Source of the DNA: G965215145 sp965215145
GTDB taxonomy: Bacteria; Bacteroidota; Rhodothermia; Rhodothermales; JANQRZ01
NCBI GenBank assembly: GCA_965215145.1
Contig: OZ244038.1
Span: 3,038,001-3,102,000, forward strand
Direction of reading: 5' to 3'
Length of the DNA stretch: 64,000 nucleotides
The notes beneath the pieces were generated by a model that made no database searches, had not been told where the DNA came from, and saw only the letters and a list, made by a program, of their open reading frames with translations. The translations under genes and the position numbers were made by a program. Position 1 is the first letter of the stretch; every line of letters starts with the position of its first letter. Positions 48,351 to 57,116 of the stretch are shown one piece after another.

Positions 48351-50368
48351 AGCGCGAGCTTCAGGCCGCCCCGGACCTCGCGGCCCGGACCGGGAAGGCC
48401 GAGCTGCGGGAGGACCACGGCGTCGGCCACGTTGTCGACCCGCGCGAACGCCTCGGCGGCCACGCCGAGCGGGAGCCCGAAGCGGTAGCCGAGACGCGCG
48501 TTGAGCACGAGCGAGGCCGGCAGCCGCTCGAACGAATCCGGGCCATCGGGGGAGAACGCGCGGCCGGTGTAGACCCCCTCCACCGTCGCCGTCACACCCC
48601 GGCCGGGGGAGGTCGTCGCGGCGAGGCGGCCGATGGTCTCCGGCTTCTCGGCGAGGAACGTCTCGGCGCCGTCCTCCGCCGTCGCGCGGACGCGCATGAG
48701 CGTGAGGTGGCCGTCGAGCCGGACGCCGGGGAGGGCGCGCGCCGCGCCGGAGACCTCGACGCCGGCGACGCGGCTGCCGCCGAGGTTCACCCGCCGTCGC
48801 CGCCCGTCCTCCAGCGTCTCCCGGTCGAGGGTGTCGTCGGTGCGGGTGAAGAAGAGGACGGCCTCGCCAGAGAGGGCGTCGCCACGCCGCTCGACGCCGG
48901 CTTCGGCCAGCCACGCCGACTCCGGGCGGAGGCCGGGGTTGAGGGCGAACCGGCCGAGCGACTCCCCGAACAGCTCGCGGAGCGTGGGGAACCGGGCCTT
49001 GCGGCCGAGCGAGGCGCGGGCTGTCCAGTCGGGGCCGAAGCCGTAGGCGACGCCGGCCGTCGCGCCCCAGTCCACGAACGGGTCGCGCCCGGGCTTGTCG
49101 CCGGTGCGTGGGGTGGCGAGGGCGTCGAGGCTGAGACCGGCGGAGAGGGTGAGCCGGTCGAGCGGGCGGGCCTCGGCCTCGGCGCCAACGCTGCCGGTGA
49201 GCTGGCGGTAGGTCAGCTCGGGGTCGCCGTCGCGCGCGCCCCGAGCCGTCACCTCGAAGTCCTGCTGGCGGTGCGTCGAGAGCAGCCCGTTCAGGGCGAG
49301 GCGGAGCGTGAGCGCCTCCGCCGCGCGCTCCCCCACGACGCGCCCCCCGAACGTCACGTCTTCGTCGTCCTGCGCCCCCTCGACGCGCTCGTACTCCGCG
49401 CCGTTGAAGGCGTCGATGGTCTGGCGGAACCGGCTCGCCCAGAGGGCGCCGCGCACGCCGAGCGGGCCCGCGCCGGCCTCGCCGCTGAGGACAGCCAGCG
49501 TCGTCCGCCACACGGGGTAGCGCCAGAACCGCACGCGGTCCACCGCGGGGTCGAGGTGGCCCTCCGGGGCGACGCCCTTCTCGCCTTCGAGGTGGAGGGC
49601 CGAGAGGCCGAGGCGGCTCCGCTCGGAGAAGTCGTACGTGAGGCGGCCGAAGGCATGCCCCAGCATGAGGTCGGTGTTGGTGCGGAGGGCGCTGTCGGGC
49701 TGGCTGAACCGGAGCCTCGCGTCGTTGAGGTCGTCGGGGAGGGGGAGCCCGTCGCGGCGGGCGTAGCCGAGGGCGGCGGCGTAGCCGAGCGGCCCGCGCC
49801 GCCCGAGCCCGAGCGCCCGCGCCTCGGCGAACCCGGCGGTCCCGGCCTGCGTGACGGTTTCGGTGTACGCCCCGTCGCCGTCGAGCCCGCGCGAGACGAG
49901 GTTCACGGCGCCGCCGAGGACGTTCGGCCCCCACAGCATCGAGGGCACCCCCTTCGCCACCGTCATCCCGCCGACGACGCCGCTCGGCACGAGGCCGAGG
50001 TCGACGCGGTTATCCCACGGCACGTTCAGCAGCGCCCCGTCCCAGAACAGCGCGACCTGCCGCTCCCCGGCGCCGCGGAGGTAGAGCAGGGTCTCGCCGC
50101 GCGAGTTCGTCTGGAGGTGGGCGGCGGGGATGAGCCGGGCCGCGCCCGCCACGCTCGCCGCGTCGAGCCGGTCCACCTCGGCCAGCCCGATCCGCTGGAG
50201 CGTCGCCGTGCTCGCGGCCACCTCCGCCTCCCCCCCGACGACGATCTCGCCGAGCTCATACTCCCGGAGCGAGTCCGCCGGCACGTCCTGCGCCATCGCC
50301 AGACCCGCTACGGCGATCCAGCATCCCACACACAACGCCCACAGGAGACGACGGGGGATCGGCGGCAC
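48347..50368 (-). CDS. TonB-dependent receptor, 673 aa
   Basis: Outer-membrane active importer. A signal peptide (PRRLLWALCVGCWIAVAGLAMA) is followed by YELGEIVVGGEAEV and the plug domain (about residues 45-160: AASVAGAARLIPAAHLQTNSRGETLLYLRGAGERQVALFWDGALLNVPW, VPSMLWGPNVLGGAVNLVSRG). The rest is a 22-strand barrel ending GREVRGGLKLAL. No carboxypeptidase-like N-terminal domain is present, and the size fits siderophore or vitamin B12 receptors. GTG at 50368 is chosen because longer starts run into a dispersed repeat. No B12 riboswitch is seen upstream. Confidence 0.88.
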   Translation of the reverse strand: MPPIPRRLLWALCVGCWIAVAGLAMAQDVPADSLREYELGEIVVGGEAEVAASTATLQRIGLAEVDRLDAASVAGAARLIPAAHLQTNSRGETLLYLRGAGERQVALFWDGALLNVPWDNRVDLGLVPSGVVGGMTVAKGVPSMLWGPNVLGGAVNLVSRGLDGDGAYTETVTQAGTAGFAEARALGLGRRGPLGYAAALGYARRDGLPLPDDLNDARLRFSQPDSALRTNTDLMLGHAFGRLTYDFSERSRLGLSALHLEGEKGVAPEGHLDPAVDRVRFWRYPVWRTTLAVLSGEAGAGPLGVRGALWASRFRQTIDAFNGAEYERVEGAQDDEDVTFGGRVVGERAAEALTLRLALNGLLSTHRQQDFEVTARGARDGDPELTYRQLTGSVGAEAEARPLDRLTLSAGLSLDALATPRTGDKPGRDPFVDWGATAGVAYGFGPDWTARASLGRKARFPTLRELFGESLGRFALNPGLRPESAWLAEAGVERRGDALSGEAVLFFTRTDDTLDRETLEDGRRRRVNLGGSRVAGVEVSGAARALPGVRLDGHLTLMRVRATAEDGAETFLAEKPETIGRLAATTSPGRGVTATVEGVYTGRAFSPDGPDSFERLPASLVLNARLGYRFGLPLGVAAEAFARVDNVADAVVLPQLGLPGPGREVRGGLKLAL

Positions 50369-50443
50369 AGGCGGGAGGGCGGAGCGGTGGGAGGACGGCG
50401 GAATCTGCGGCCGTTCTCGGCAACAATCAAGCCCTTGCGGGAC

Positions 50444-50595
50444 ACCCCCCGCCGCGCTTGCATCCGCTCGCCGAGCCTGCGGCTCCGCTCGCTCCTGGCA
50501 GCACGCGGCTGTCCCCCTTCCGAAGGGGGACAGTTTGGGTCGTGCCTGAGCGCAGGGGCTTGTCCCGGAGCGATGCACGACCCGAACGGGGGGTC
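50444..50595. repeat. Composite palindromic element, copy C
   Basis: Ends ACCCCCCGC and GAACGGGGGGTC. Core hairpin CTGTCCCCCTT-CCG-AAGGGGGACAG at 50509-50533. The right half, CGTGCCTGAGCGCAGGGGCT then GTCCCGGAGCGATG, is nearly identical to copies A and B. Confidence 0.8.
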
Positions 50596-50855
50596 CCGCA
50601 GCCAGCGCAGACGACGCCGCAAAAAAGCTGCGTTATCTGGCGCCTACCCCATTGCACTTCTCAGCCCTCCGCCCTATCCTGGGGATACAGAGGGCCGGCC
50701 CCTCCGCCGCACGCGCGCTCCCAGCGTTCAGAAAATATGGAGGCGGGTGGCGTGCGACGGCTGCGTTTTGCGTGGTGGGGGTTGAGGAGGCATTGCACCT
50801 CCGCGACCTCCTCTGCGCTCCCTCCCCTTCACTCAACCCCCTCGTGGGCACCGCC
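50596..50855. other. Gap between composite repeat C and the FG-GAP gene
   Basis: About 260 bases without a recognised gene. A lower-GC patch around 50725-50740 (AGAAAATATGG) may be part of a promoter for the FG-GAP gene, but no consensus element is clear. Confidence 0.35.
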
Positions 50856-52874
50856 ATGACCTACTCCCCGCTTCCTCCCGTCCTTCGGCGCACCGCTTCT
50901 GCCGTGCTGCTCCTCGCGCTGACCGCCGTGCTCGCCCTGCCGGCGGTGGCGCAGTTCGACCTCGTCCTCGCCGAGCAGAAGATCTCCGACACCGTCGGCG
51001 GCTTCGACGGCATGCTCGACGACGAAGACCGTTTCGGCTCTTCAGCAGCAGTTATCGGCGATCTAGATAACGACGGAGTTCAGGACCTCGCCGTCGGTGC
51101 GAGGGGAGACGACGATGGCGCTGATTTCGCCGGAGCCGTTTGGATCCTCTTCCTCAATGCCGACGGGACTGTAAAGGCTGAACAGAAGATATCCGACACC
51201 GCAGGAGGGTTCATGGGCGATCTAGACTTCGAAGACGGATTCGGCGTTGGCATAGCAGGCTTAGATGATCTCGATGGAGATGGGGTCGAGGATATCGCTG
51301 TCGGATCTTTCCTGGATGACGACGGTGGGGGCAATCTTGGAGCTGTCTACATCCTCTTCCTGAATCCTGACGGCACTGTGAAGGCCGAGCAGAAGATCTC
51401 TGATCTTCAAGGCGGCTTCTCCGGTAACCTCGACAATGGTTTCTTTGGCTCCTCAGTAGCTTCGATAGGAGATTTTGACGATGATGGCGTGCAAGACATC
51501 GCCGTAGGTAGCTACTTTAGCAATGACGGAGGGGCCCGCCGAGGTGCTGTTTGGCTCGTCTTTCTCAATGCGGACGGCACTGTCAAGGCCGAGCAGAAGA
51601 TTTCCGAAACCTCAGGTGGGTTCATGGGAGACCTGGACTTCGAGGACCGCTTTGGACGATCTGTCGCAGGATTGGGCGATCTTGACGGCGATGGCATTCA
51701 GGACCTGGCCGTTGGAGCTCTTACGGACGATGACGGGGGTACCAACCGCGGCGCTGTCTGGATTCTCTTCCTCAATGCAGATGGGACCGTGAAGGCCGAG
51801 CAGAAGATCTCCGACACCGCCGGCGGCTTCGATGGCGAGCTCGATGATGGCGACAACTTCGGCCAAACGCTGGCGTTGCTAGATGACCGTAATGGTGATG
51901 GTGTCCAGGACCTCGCTGTCGGCGCACACAACGATGATGAGGGGGGCCTTGATCGTGGTGCCGTTTGGATTCTTCTTCTCAACTCCGACGGCACGGTGAA
52001 GGCCGAACAGAAGATCAGTGATACCCGAGGTGGCTTCTCAGGTAATCTCGGTGACATCGACCTCTTCGGCTACGCTGTAGCGAATCTGGGAGACCTCAAC
52101 GGTGACGGCAAGCTGGACCTCGCCACTGGTGCCATATTCGACGACGATGCGGGCACCGATCGCGGCGCCGTCTACATCCTCTTCCTCGACGGCCAGCCTG
52201 ACCTCACTGCCCAGGCTACCTCCCTCACCACCGTCGCCCCCGGCGGCTCGGTCTCCTTCGTCTACGCCGTCACGAACGAGAACTCCGAGGCCGTCACTGG
52301 CAGCGTCTACTTCACCGCCCGCGACAGCACCTCCGGCGCCGTCGTCGCCCAGGGCATCGTCCGCTCCGGCACGCTGGAGCCGGGGCAGACCGTCACGGGC
52401 ACCTTCACGCAGCGGGTTCCGAGCGGAGCATCACCCGGCATCTATACCTACACGATCAGCGCCGGCGGCTTCCCCGACAACGCCCTCGACGCGGAGGTCT
52501 TCACACTCGTCGTCACCCCCTCGGCCGCGCGGCCGGGCGGTACGGCAACGTGGGCGGTGACGGACGCCTCGCCGTGGGTGGACGCATCCGCGCCCGCGCT
52601 CGCAGCCGGCACCGTCGCGCAGGGCGTGTCGGCCTCCCCCAACCCGTTCGCCTCGGCCACGACGCTGCGGTTCGCGCTGGAGGCCCCGGCCGCCGTCCGG
52701 CTCGTGGTCTACGACGCGCTCGGGCGCGAGGTGGCGCGGCTGGCCGACGGCCCGCTCGAGGCCGGCGCCCACGCCGTCGGCTTCGACGGGTCGGGGCTGC
52801 CGAGCGGGGTGTACGTCTGGCGGCTGGAGGCCGGTAGCCGCGTCGAGACGGGGCGGCTGACGCTGCTGCGCTAG
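50856..52874 (+). CDS. Secreted FG-GAP (integrin-like) repeat protein with sorting domain, 672 aa
   Basis: Signal peptide (LRRTASAVLLLALTAVLALPAVA) and then six repeats of about 66 residues, each AEQKISDT-GGF...FG...LGDLDGDGVQDLAVGA..DDGG..RGAVWILFLN. The DxDxDG loops are the calcium sites of FG-GAP propellers, so a seven-bladed-type extracellular propeller is likely. An Ig-like region (about 450-560) and a C-terminal sorting domain (SPNPFASATTLRFAL, VRLVVYDALGREVARLADG) follow. The repeat region (about 51040-52150) is visibly less GC-rich than the ends. It may be an adhesin. Confidence 0.88.
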   Translation: MTYSPLPPVLRRTASAVLLLALTAVLALPAVAQFDLVLAEQKISDTVGGFDGMLDDEDRFGSSAAVIGDLDNDGVQDLAVGARGDDDGADFAGAVWILFLNADGTVKAEQKISDTAGGFMGDLDFEDGFGVGIAGLDDLDGDGVEDIAVGSFLDDDGGGNLGAVYILFLNPDGTVKAEQKISDLQGGFSGNLDNGFFGSSVASIGDFDDDGVQDIAVGSYFSNDGGARRGAVWLVFLNADGTVKAEQKISETSGGFMGDLDFEDRFGRSVAGLGDLDGDGIQDLAVGALTDDDGGTNRGAVWILFLNADGTVKAEQKISDTAGGFDGELDDGDNFGQTLALLDDRNGDGVQDLAVGAHNDDEGGLDRGAVWILLLNSDGTVKAEQKISDTRGGFSGNLGDIDLFGYAVANLGDLNGDGKLDLATGAIFDDDAGTDRGAVYILFLDGQPDLTAQATSLTTVAPGGSVSFVYAVTNENSEAVTGSVYFTARDSTSGAVVAQGIVRSGTLEPGQTVTGTFTQRVPSGASPGIYTYTISAGGFPDNALDAEVFTLVVTPSAARPGGTATWAVTDASPWVDASAPALAAGTVAQGVSASPNPFASATTLRFALEAPAAVRLVVYDALGREVARLADGPLEAGAHAVGFDGSGLPSGVYVWRLEAGSRVETGRLTLLR

Positions 52875-52897
52875 CGCATCAGGACCCCCGTCAACAG

Positions 52898-52931
52898 CGA
52901 GGCCCGCCTCCCTGAAGGGAAGCGGGCCTCG
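52898..52931. terminator. Hairpin between convergent FG-GAP and GlsB-like genes
   Basis: Arms CGAGGCCCGC/GCGGGCCTCG (10 bp) with an inner TCCCT/AGGGA stem. It lies 23 bases after the FG-GAP stop and 44 bases before the convergent stop, so it can serve both strands. No T-run is present. Confidence 0.6.
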
Positions 52932-52975
52932 TATTCGCAGAAGACGGACGACTCTGCCGCGAGAAGCGGCCGGGG

Positions 52976-53251
52976 TCAGGCGAGGCGGCGGCGCCCCGTG
53001 AGGGCCTTCCAGACGAAGAGGAGCGTTACGGCGCCGACAAACGAGACGGCAAGGGCGCTCAGGCTAAAGTCCTCGTTGAGGATGTTGCCGCCCCCAACGA
53101 GCGGGTTCAGGAGGAACCCGGCTAGGAGCGCGCCGGCCACGCCGACGAGGATGTTGAGGAGGATCCCCTGCTGGGAGTCCGTCCCCATGAACATGCTGGC
53201 GACCCAGCCGATGAGACCACCGATGGCGAGGACGACGAGGAGGTCGATCAT
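52976..53251 (-). CDS. GlsB/YeaQ/YmgE family membrane protein, 91 aa
   Basis: A small inner-membrane protein with three hydrophobic segments: LLVVLAIGGLIGWVASMFM, GILLNILVGVAGALLAGFLLN and ALAVSFVGAVTLLFVWKAL. The GxxxGWxAxxxM and NILVGxxGAxLxG motifs are those of the transglycosylase-associated protein family linked to general stress. The conserved D/N residues between helices are present. It is a single gene, convergent to the FG-GAP protein. Confidence 0.88.
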   Translation of the reverse strand: MIDLLVVLAIGGLIGWVASMFMGTDSQQGILLNILVGVAGALLAGFLLNPLVGGGNILNEDFSLSALAVSFVGAVTLLFVWKALTGRRRLA

Positions 53252-53495
53252 GGTAGCGTACCCGTTGTGGGCTTAGGAGGCGGCGTGCCCCGCCGCGGGG
53301 GTAAGAGCGCGCATTGAATCTCGGCCGAAGCCGCCGGTTTCCAGGGGGAAGTACCAAAGCGGAGGTCGGCATTCCCCCGATCCAGACGCGGCCCCAGAAC
53401 GCCGACGGCACCGGCCCCAAGAAGAGCCGGCTCGGGAGCGGTTGAAGCGCTGTCTCTACAATCTGTACCCCCACCCTCCCGTTCTCCCAACGCCT

Positions 53496-53503
53496 TACCT
53501 TCC
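53496..53503 (+). promoter_or_regulatory. Promoter-like TACCTTCC element for the DUF4175 gene
   Basis: TACCTTCC lies 27 bases before the ATG at 53531, the same spacing class as the elements before serS and the gene at 63746. Confidence 0.4.
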
Positions 53504-53530
53504 GCGCCCACCGAACCCCAAACGCCGCCG

Positions 53531-56500
53531 ATGTCCGAGCACTCCCTGCGCCTCCTCGACGCCGTCCGGCAGCGGCTCGCCGCGGCCCGCCGCCGGGTCG
53601 TCGCGGCCGACGTGCTATTCGGGGTCGTCGTCACGCTCGGCGTGCTGGCGGCGCTGCTGGCCCTCGGCGCGGCCGTCGAGGCGGGGGTGTGGATGGGGAC
53701 GGCGACGCGGTGGGCGTTCGTTCTCGCCTTCGGGATCGTGGCCGTCGGGCTCGTCGGCGCCTTCGTCGTCGCCCCGCTGCTGCGGCTCGCCGGCGTCCTC
53801 CCCGGCCTCGACGACGACGCCCTCGCCCGCCGGATCGGCCGCCGCTACCCCGAGGTCGCCGACCGCCTCGCCAACCTCCTCGACCTCGGCCGGGGCCGGA
53901 CGGCCCCCGCGCCGGCGCCGCTGCTCGACGGGGCCGTGCAGATGCTCGGCCGGCAGGTCGAGGGTGTCCCGTTCGAGCGGGTCGAGGACCTCCGCCCGGC
54001 GAAGCGTGCCGCGCCCGTCGCCGCCGTGCCGCTCGTCGGGCTGCTGCTGTTCGGGCTGATCGCGCCGGCCACGCTCACCGGCGCCGTCGGGCGGCTGTTC
54101 TCGCCGTCCGAGGCGTTCGCCCCGCCCGCGCCGTTCCAGCTCTCCGTGCTGCCCGGCGACGTCGAGTTGGTCCGCGGCGGGAGCCTGGAGGTCGAGGCCG
54201 TGGCCGCGGGCACGAGCCTGCCGCTGGCCGTCACGCTGGAGATCGGGCGGGTCGGGGAAGAGCGGACGGACGCGCTCCGGCTGCCGGCCGGCGACGACGG
54301 CCGGTTCCGGCACACCGAGGAGAACGTCCGCGAAAGTCTCCGCTACCGGGTCGTCGCCGAGGGCATCGAGACGCCGTGGTACGAGGCGCGCGTCGTGGCC
54401 CGACCCGTCGTGCGCGGGCTCCGGCTCACGCTCCGGCCGCCGCGCTACACCGGCCTCCCCCCGCAGCGGCTCGAACCGGGCGTGGGCGACGTGACCGCGC
54501 TCCCCGGCACGTCGGTCTCCGTCGTCGCCACCACCGACGGGGCGACGGTGGACTCCGCCGCGCTCGCCTTCGCCTCAGGAAGAATCGAGGGCCTGACGAT
54601 GGACGGCGCGCAGGCCGAGGGCGCCTTCACCGTCCGCCGCGACGACGCCTACCGCGTTTCTCTCCAGAGCCGCGACGGCCACGCCAACGAGGACCCCATC
54701 CTCTACACCGTCCAGACCCTCACCGACGCCCCGCCGCAGATCCGCCTCCTCGCCCCCGGCGACGGCGCCCTCAACGAGGCCCTGCAAACGCGCGTCGCCG
54801 CGCGCGTCACCGACGACTTCGGGTTCAGCCGCGCCGCCCTCCGCTTCCGCCTCGCCGAGCGCGACGGCGAGCCCGTCGAGGGCGACGACTTCGAGGCGCT
54901 GCCGATCTCCGTCGCCCCGCGCGAGCTGGACCAGGAGATCGGCGTCCCGTGGCTGCTCCGCGCCAGCGGCCTCGACCCCCGCCCCGGCGACGCCGTGGCC
55001 TTCTTCGTCGAGGTGTTCGACAACAACGCCGTCGCCGGCTACCAGCGGGCGCAGACGCCGGTGTTCACCCTCCGCTTCCCGAGCGTCCGCGAGCAGTACG
55101 AGCGGCTGGACGAGACGGAGGACGAGGCGGAGTCCGGGCTCGAAGAGATGCGCGACGAGGCCGAGGACGCCCGCGAGCGGTTCGAGGAGCTGCGCGACGA
55201 GCTCCGCCGCAAGCAGGACGCCGACTGGGAGGACCAGCGCCAGCTCGAGAGCCTGATGCAGCAGCAGGAGCAGCTGGAGGAGAACGTCTCCGAGAGCGTC
55301 GAGCAGATGCAGGAGGTGCTGGAGCAGATGCGCGAGAACGACCTCGTCAGCGAGCAGACGATGGAGCTCTACGAGGAGCTCCAGCGCGTCGTGGAAGAAA
55401 TCGCCGATCCCGAGCTGATGGAGCAGCTCCAGAAGCTCCAGGAGGCGATGCAGCAGCTCGACCTCCCGGAGATGATGCAGGCGATGGAGGAGTTCGAGTT
55501 CTCGGAGGAGCAGTTCCGCGAGCGGCTGGAGCGGGCGCTGGAGCTCTTCGAGCGGCTCCAGACGGCGAAGGAGCTCGAAGAGGCCGCCCGCCGCGCCGAG
55601 GACATCGCCGAGCAGGAGGAGCGGCTCTCTGAAGAGACCGGCGACCTCCAGGAGGAGCAGGACTCGGGCGAGCTGTCGGAGGAACAGCAGGCCGCCGAAC
55701 AGGAGCGGCTGGCCGAGGAGCAGGAGCGCGCCCAGGAGGCCGCCCGGGAGCTTCAGGAGCAGATGCAGCAGGCGCAGGAGCAGATGGAGGGGATGCGGAA
55801 CGCGCCGCAGGAGGAGATGCAGGAGGCCATCGAGCAGATGGAGCAGGTCCAGGAGCAGATGGAGCAGAACCAGCAGCAGCTCCAGGACGGCCAATTGCAA
55901 GACGCCCAGGAGGGCCAGCAGCAGATGCAGCAGCAGATGCAGCAGATGTCGGAGCAGATGCAGCAGATGCAGCAGCAGATGAGCGGCCGGCAGCAGCAGC
56001 AGAACATCGCCGGCCTCCGCCGCATCCTCGACGACGTGCTCACGCTCTCCTACGAGGAGGAGGCCCTCCGCGACCGGACGGCGCCGCAGCGCCCCGAGAG
56101 CCCCGTCCTCCGCCGCGCCGCTCAGCAGCAGGTCGAGCTCGCCGCCGGCCTCGCCACCGTCGCCGACTCGCTCAGCGCGCTGGCCCGCGAGGTCCCGCAG
56201 ATGGACCGCGCCATCCAGCAGCGCACCGGCGAGGCCCTCCGCGAGATGGGCGCCGCCACCGAGACCCTCGCCGACCGCCAGCCCCCGCAGGCCGCCGGCC
56301 ACCAGAAGGCGGCGATGACGCACCTCAACGACCTCGCCCTGCTGCTCTCGGACCTCCTGGACCAGATGATGAACTCCAGCAGCGGCGGCGGGGGCGGCGG
56401 GATGCCGATGCAGCAGATGATGCAGCAGCTCCAGCAGATGAGCGGCCAGCAGCAGGGGCTCAACCAGCAGCTCCAGCAGATGCTGAACGACATGCAGGGC

Positions 56501-56965
56501 CAGCGCCTCTCGATCGACCAGCAGGGGCGGCTCCAGCAGATGCAGCAGCAGCAGGAGGCCCTCCGCCAGCAGCTCCAGGACCTCATCGAGCAGGGCGGCG
56601 AGAACCTCGACGGGCAGAGCCGCAGCGAGCTCCAGCGGATCGCCGAGGAGATGGAGGAGGCGGCCCGCCAGATGGAGGGCGGCCGGATCACCCGCGAGAC
56701 CCGCGAGCAGCAGGAGCGCATCCTCACCCGGCTCCTCGAGGTCCGCGAATCCATGAACCAGCGCGGCCGCAAGCGCGAGCGCGAGGGGCAGACCGGCGAG
56801 GACCGCCCGCCGGAGACGCCCCCCGCCGAGGTCGCCCCGCCGGACGAGGCCGACCGCCTCCGCCGCGACCTCATCCGCGCCCTCGAAAGCGGCTACGCCC
56901 CGGACTACCAGGAGCTCATCAAGCGCTACTTCGACCTCCTCCAGGAACGCTCTGACGGCGAGTAA
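53531..56965 (+). CDS. DUF4175 family membrane protein with long Gln/Met-rich coiled coil, 1144 aa
   Basis: Three membrane helices near the N-terminus (about residues 25-50, 56-85 and 158-180) are followed by an Ig-like periplasmic region (about 190-520: VLPGDVELVRGGSLEVEAVAAG, LRPPRYTGLPPQRLEPGVGDV). Then come about 500 residues of coiled coil made largely of Glu, Gln and Met (QLEENVSESVEQMQEVLEQMRE, and many QQMQQQM blocks near 800-830 and 960-1020). DUF4175 proteins of this size occur in Bacteroidota and Alphaproteobacteria with unknown role. The C-terminus ends in a charged tail, YQELIKRYFDLLQERSDGE. Confidence 0.85.
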   Translation: MSEHSLRLLDAVRQRLAAARRRVVAADVLFGVVVTLGVLAALLALGAAVEAGVWMGTATRWAFVLAFGIVAVGLVGAFVVAPLLRLAGVLPGLDDDALARRIGRRYPEVADRLANLLDLGRGRTAPAPAPLLDGAVQMLGRQVEGVPFERVEDLRPAKRAAPVAAVPLVGLLLFGLIAPATLTGAVGRLFSPSEAFAPPAPFQLSVLPGDVELVRGGSLEVEAVAAGTSLPLAVTLEIGRVGEERTDALRLPAGDDGRFRHTEENVRESLRYRVVAEGIETPWYEARVVARPVVRGLRLTLRPPRYTGLPPQRLEPGVGDVTALPGTSVSVVATTDGATVDSAALAFASGRIEGLTMDGAQAEGAFTVRRDDAYRVSLQSRDGHANEDPILYTVQTLTDAPPQIRLLAPGDGALNEALQTRVAARVTDDFGFSRAALRFRLAERDGEPVEGDDFEALPISVAPRELDQEIGVPWLLRASGLDPRPGDAVAFFVEVFDNNAVAGYQRAQTPVFTLRFPSVREQYERLDETEDEAESGLEEMRDEAEDARERFEELRDELRRKQDADWEDQRQLESLMQQQEQLEENVSESVEQMQEVLEQMRENDLVSEQTMELYEELQRVVEEIADPELMEQLQKLQEAMQQLDLPEMMQAMEEFEFSEEQFRERLERALELFERLQTAKELEEAARRAEDIAEQEERLSEETGDLQEEQDSGELSEEQQAAEQERLAEEQERAQEAARELQEQMQQAQEQMEGMRNAPQEEMQEAIEQMEQVQEQMEQNQQQLQDGQLQDAQEGQQQMQQQMQQMSEQMQQMQQQMSGRQQQQNIAGLRRILDDVLTLSYEEEALRDRTAPQRPESPVLRRAAQQQVELAAGLATVADSLSALAREVPQMDRAIQQRTGEALREMGAATETLADRQPPQAAGHQKAAMTHLNDLALLLSDLLDQMMNSSSGGGGGGMPMQQMMQQLQQMSGQQQGLNQQLQQMLNDMQGQRLSIDQQGRLQQMQQQQEALRQQLQDLIEQGGENLDGQSRSELQRIAEEMEEAARQMEGGRITRETREQQERILTRLLEVRESMNQRGRKREREGQTGEDRPPETPPAEVAPPDEADRLRRDLIRALESGYAPDYQELIKRYFDLLQERSDGE

Positions 56966-56981
56966 CGAGGTGCTCCCAAGA

Positions 56982-57116
56982 ACCCCCCGCTTTTCCGTCC
57001 GTCGCTCGCGCTCAAGGACGAAAAGCTGTCCCCCTTCCGAAGCTGCAAGTCCCGCTTGCGGGGGGGACCGTTCGGCGCAGCCGGGAGCGCAGCGACCGCA
57101 AGCTGGATGGGGAGTC
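56982..57116. repeat. Composite palindromic element, copy E (rearranged core)
   Basis: Begins ACCCCCCGCTTTTCCG and contains AAGCTGTCCCCCTTCCGAAG. The right half of the core is displaced by a small GCAAG-TCCC-GCTTGC hairpin, after which GGGGGGACCG resumes. It abuts the stop codon of the lipoprotein at 57117. Confidence 0.7.

Noticed and set aside
50369..50578. Longer N-terminus of the TonB-dependent receptor
   Set aside because: The upstream open codons translate the dispersed repeat (LSPFGRG and following); the signal peptide begins after the GTG at 50368.
50369..50855. Cobalamin riboswitch upstream of the TonB-dependent receptor
   Set aside because: No GCCACTG B12-box or suitable fold was found; the region is mostly composite repeat C.
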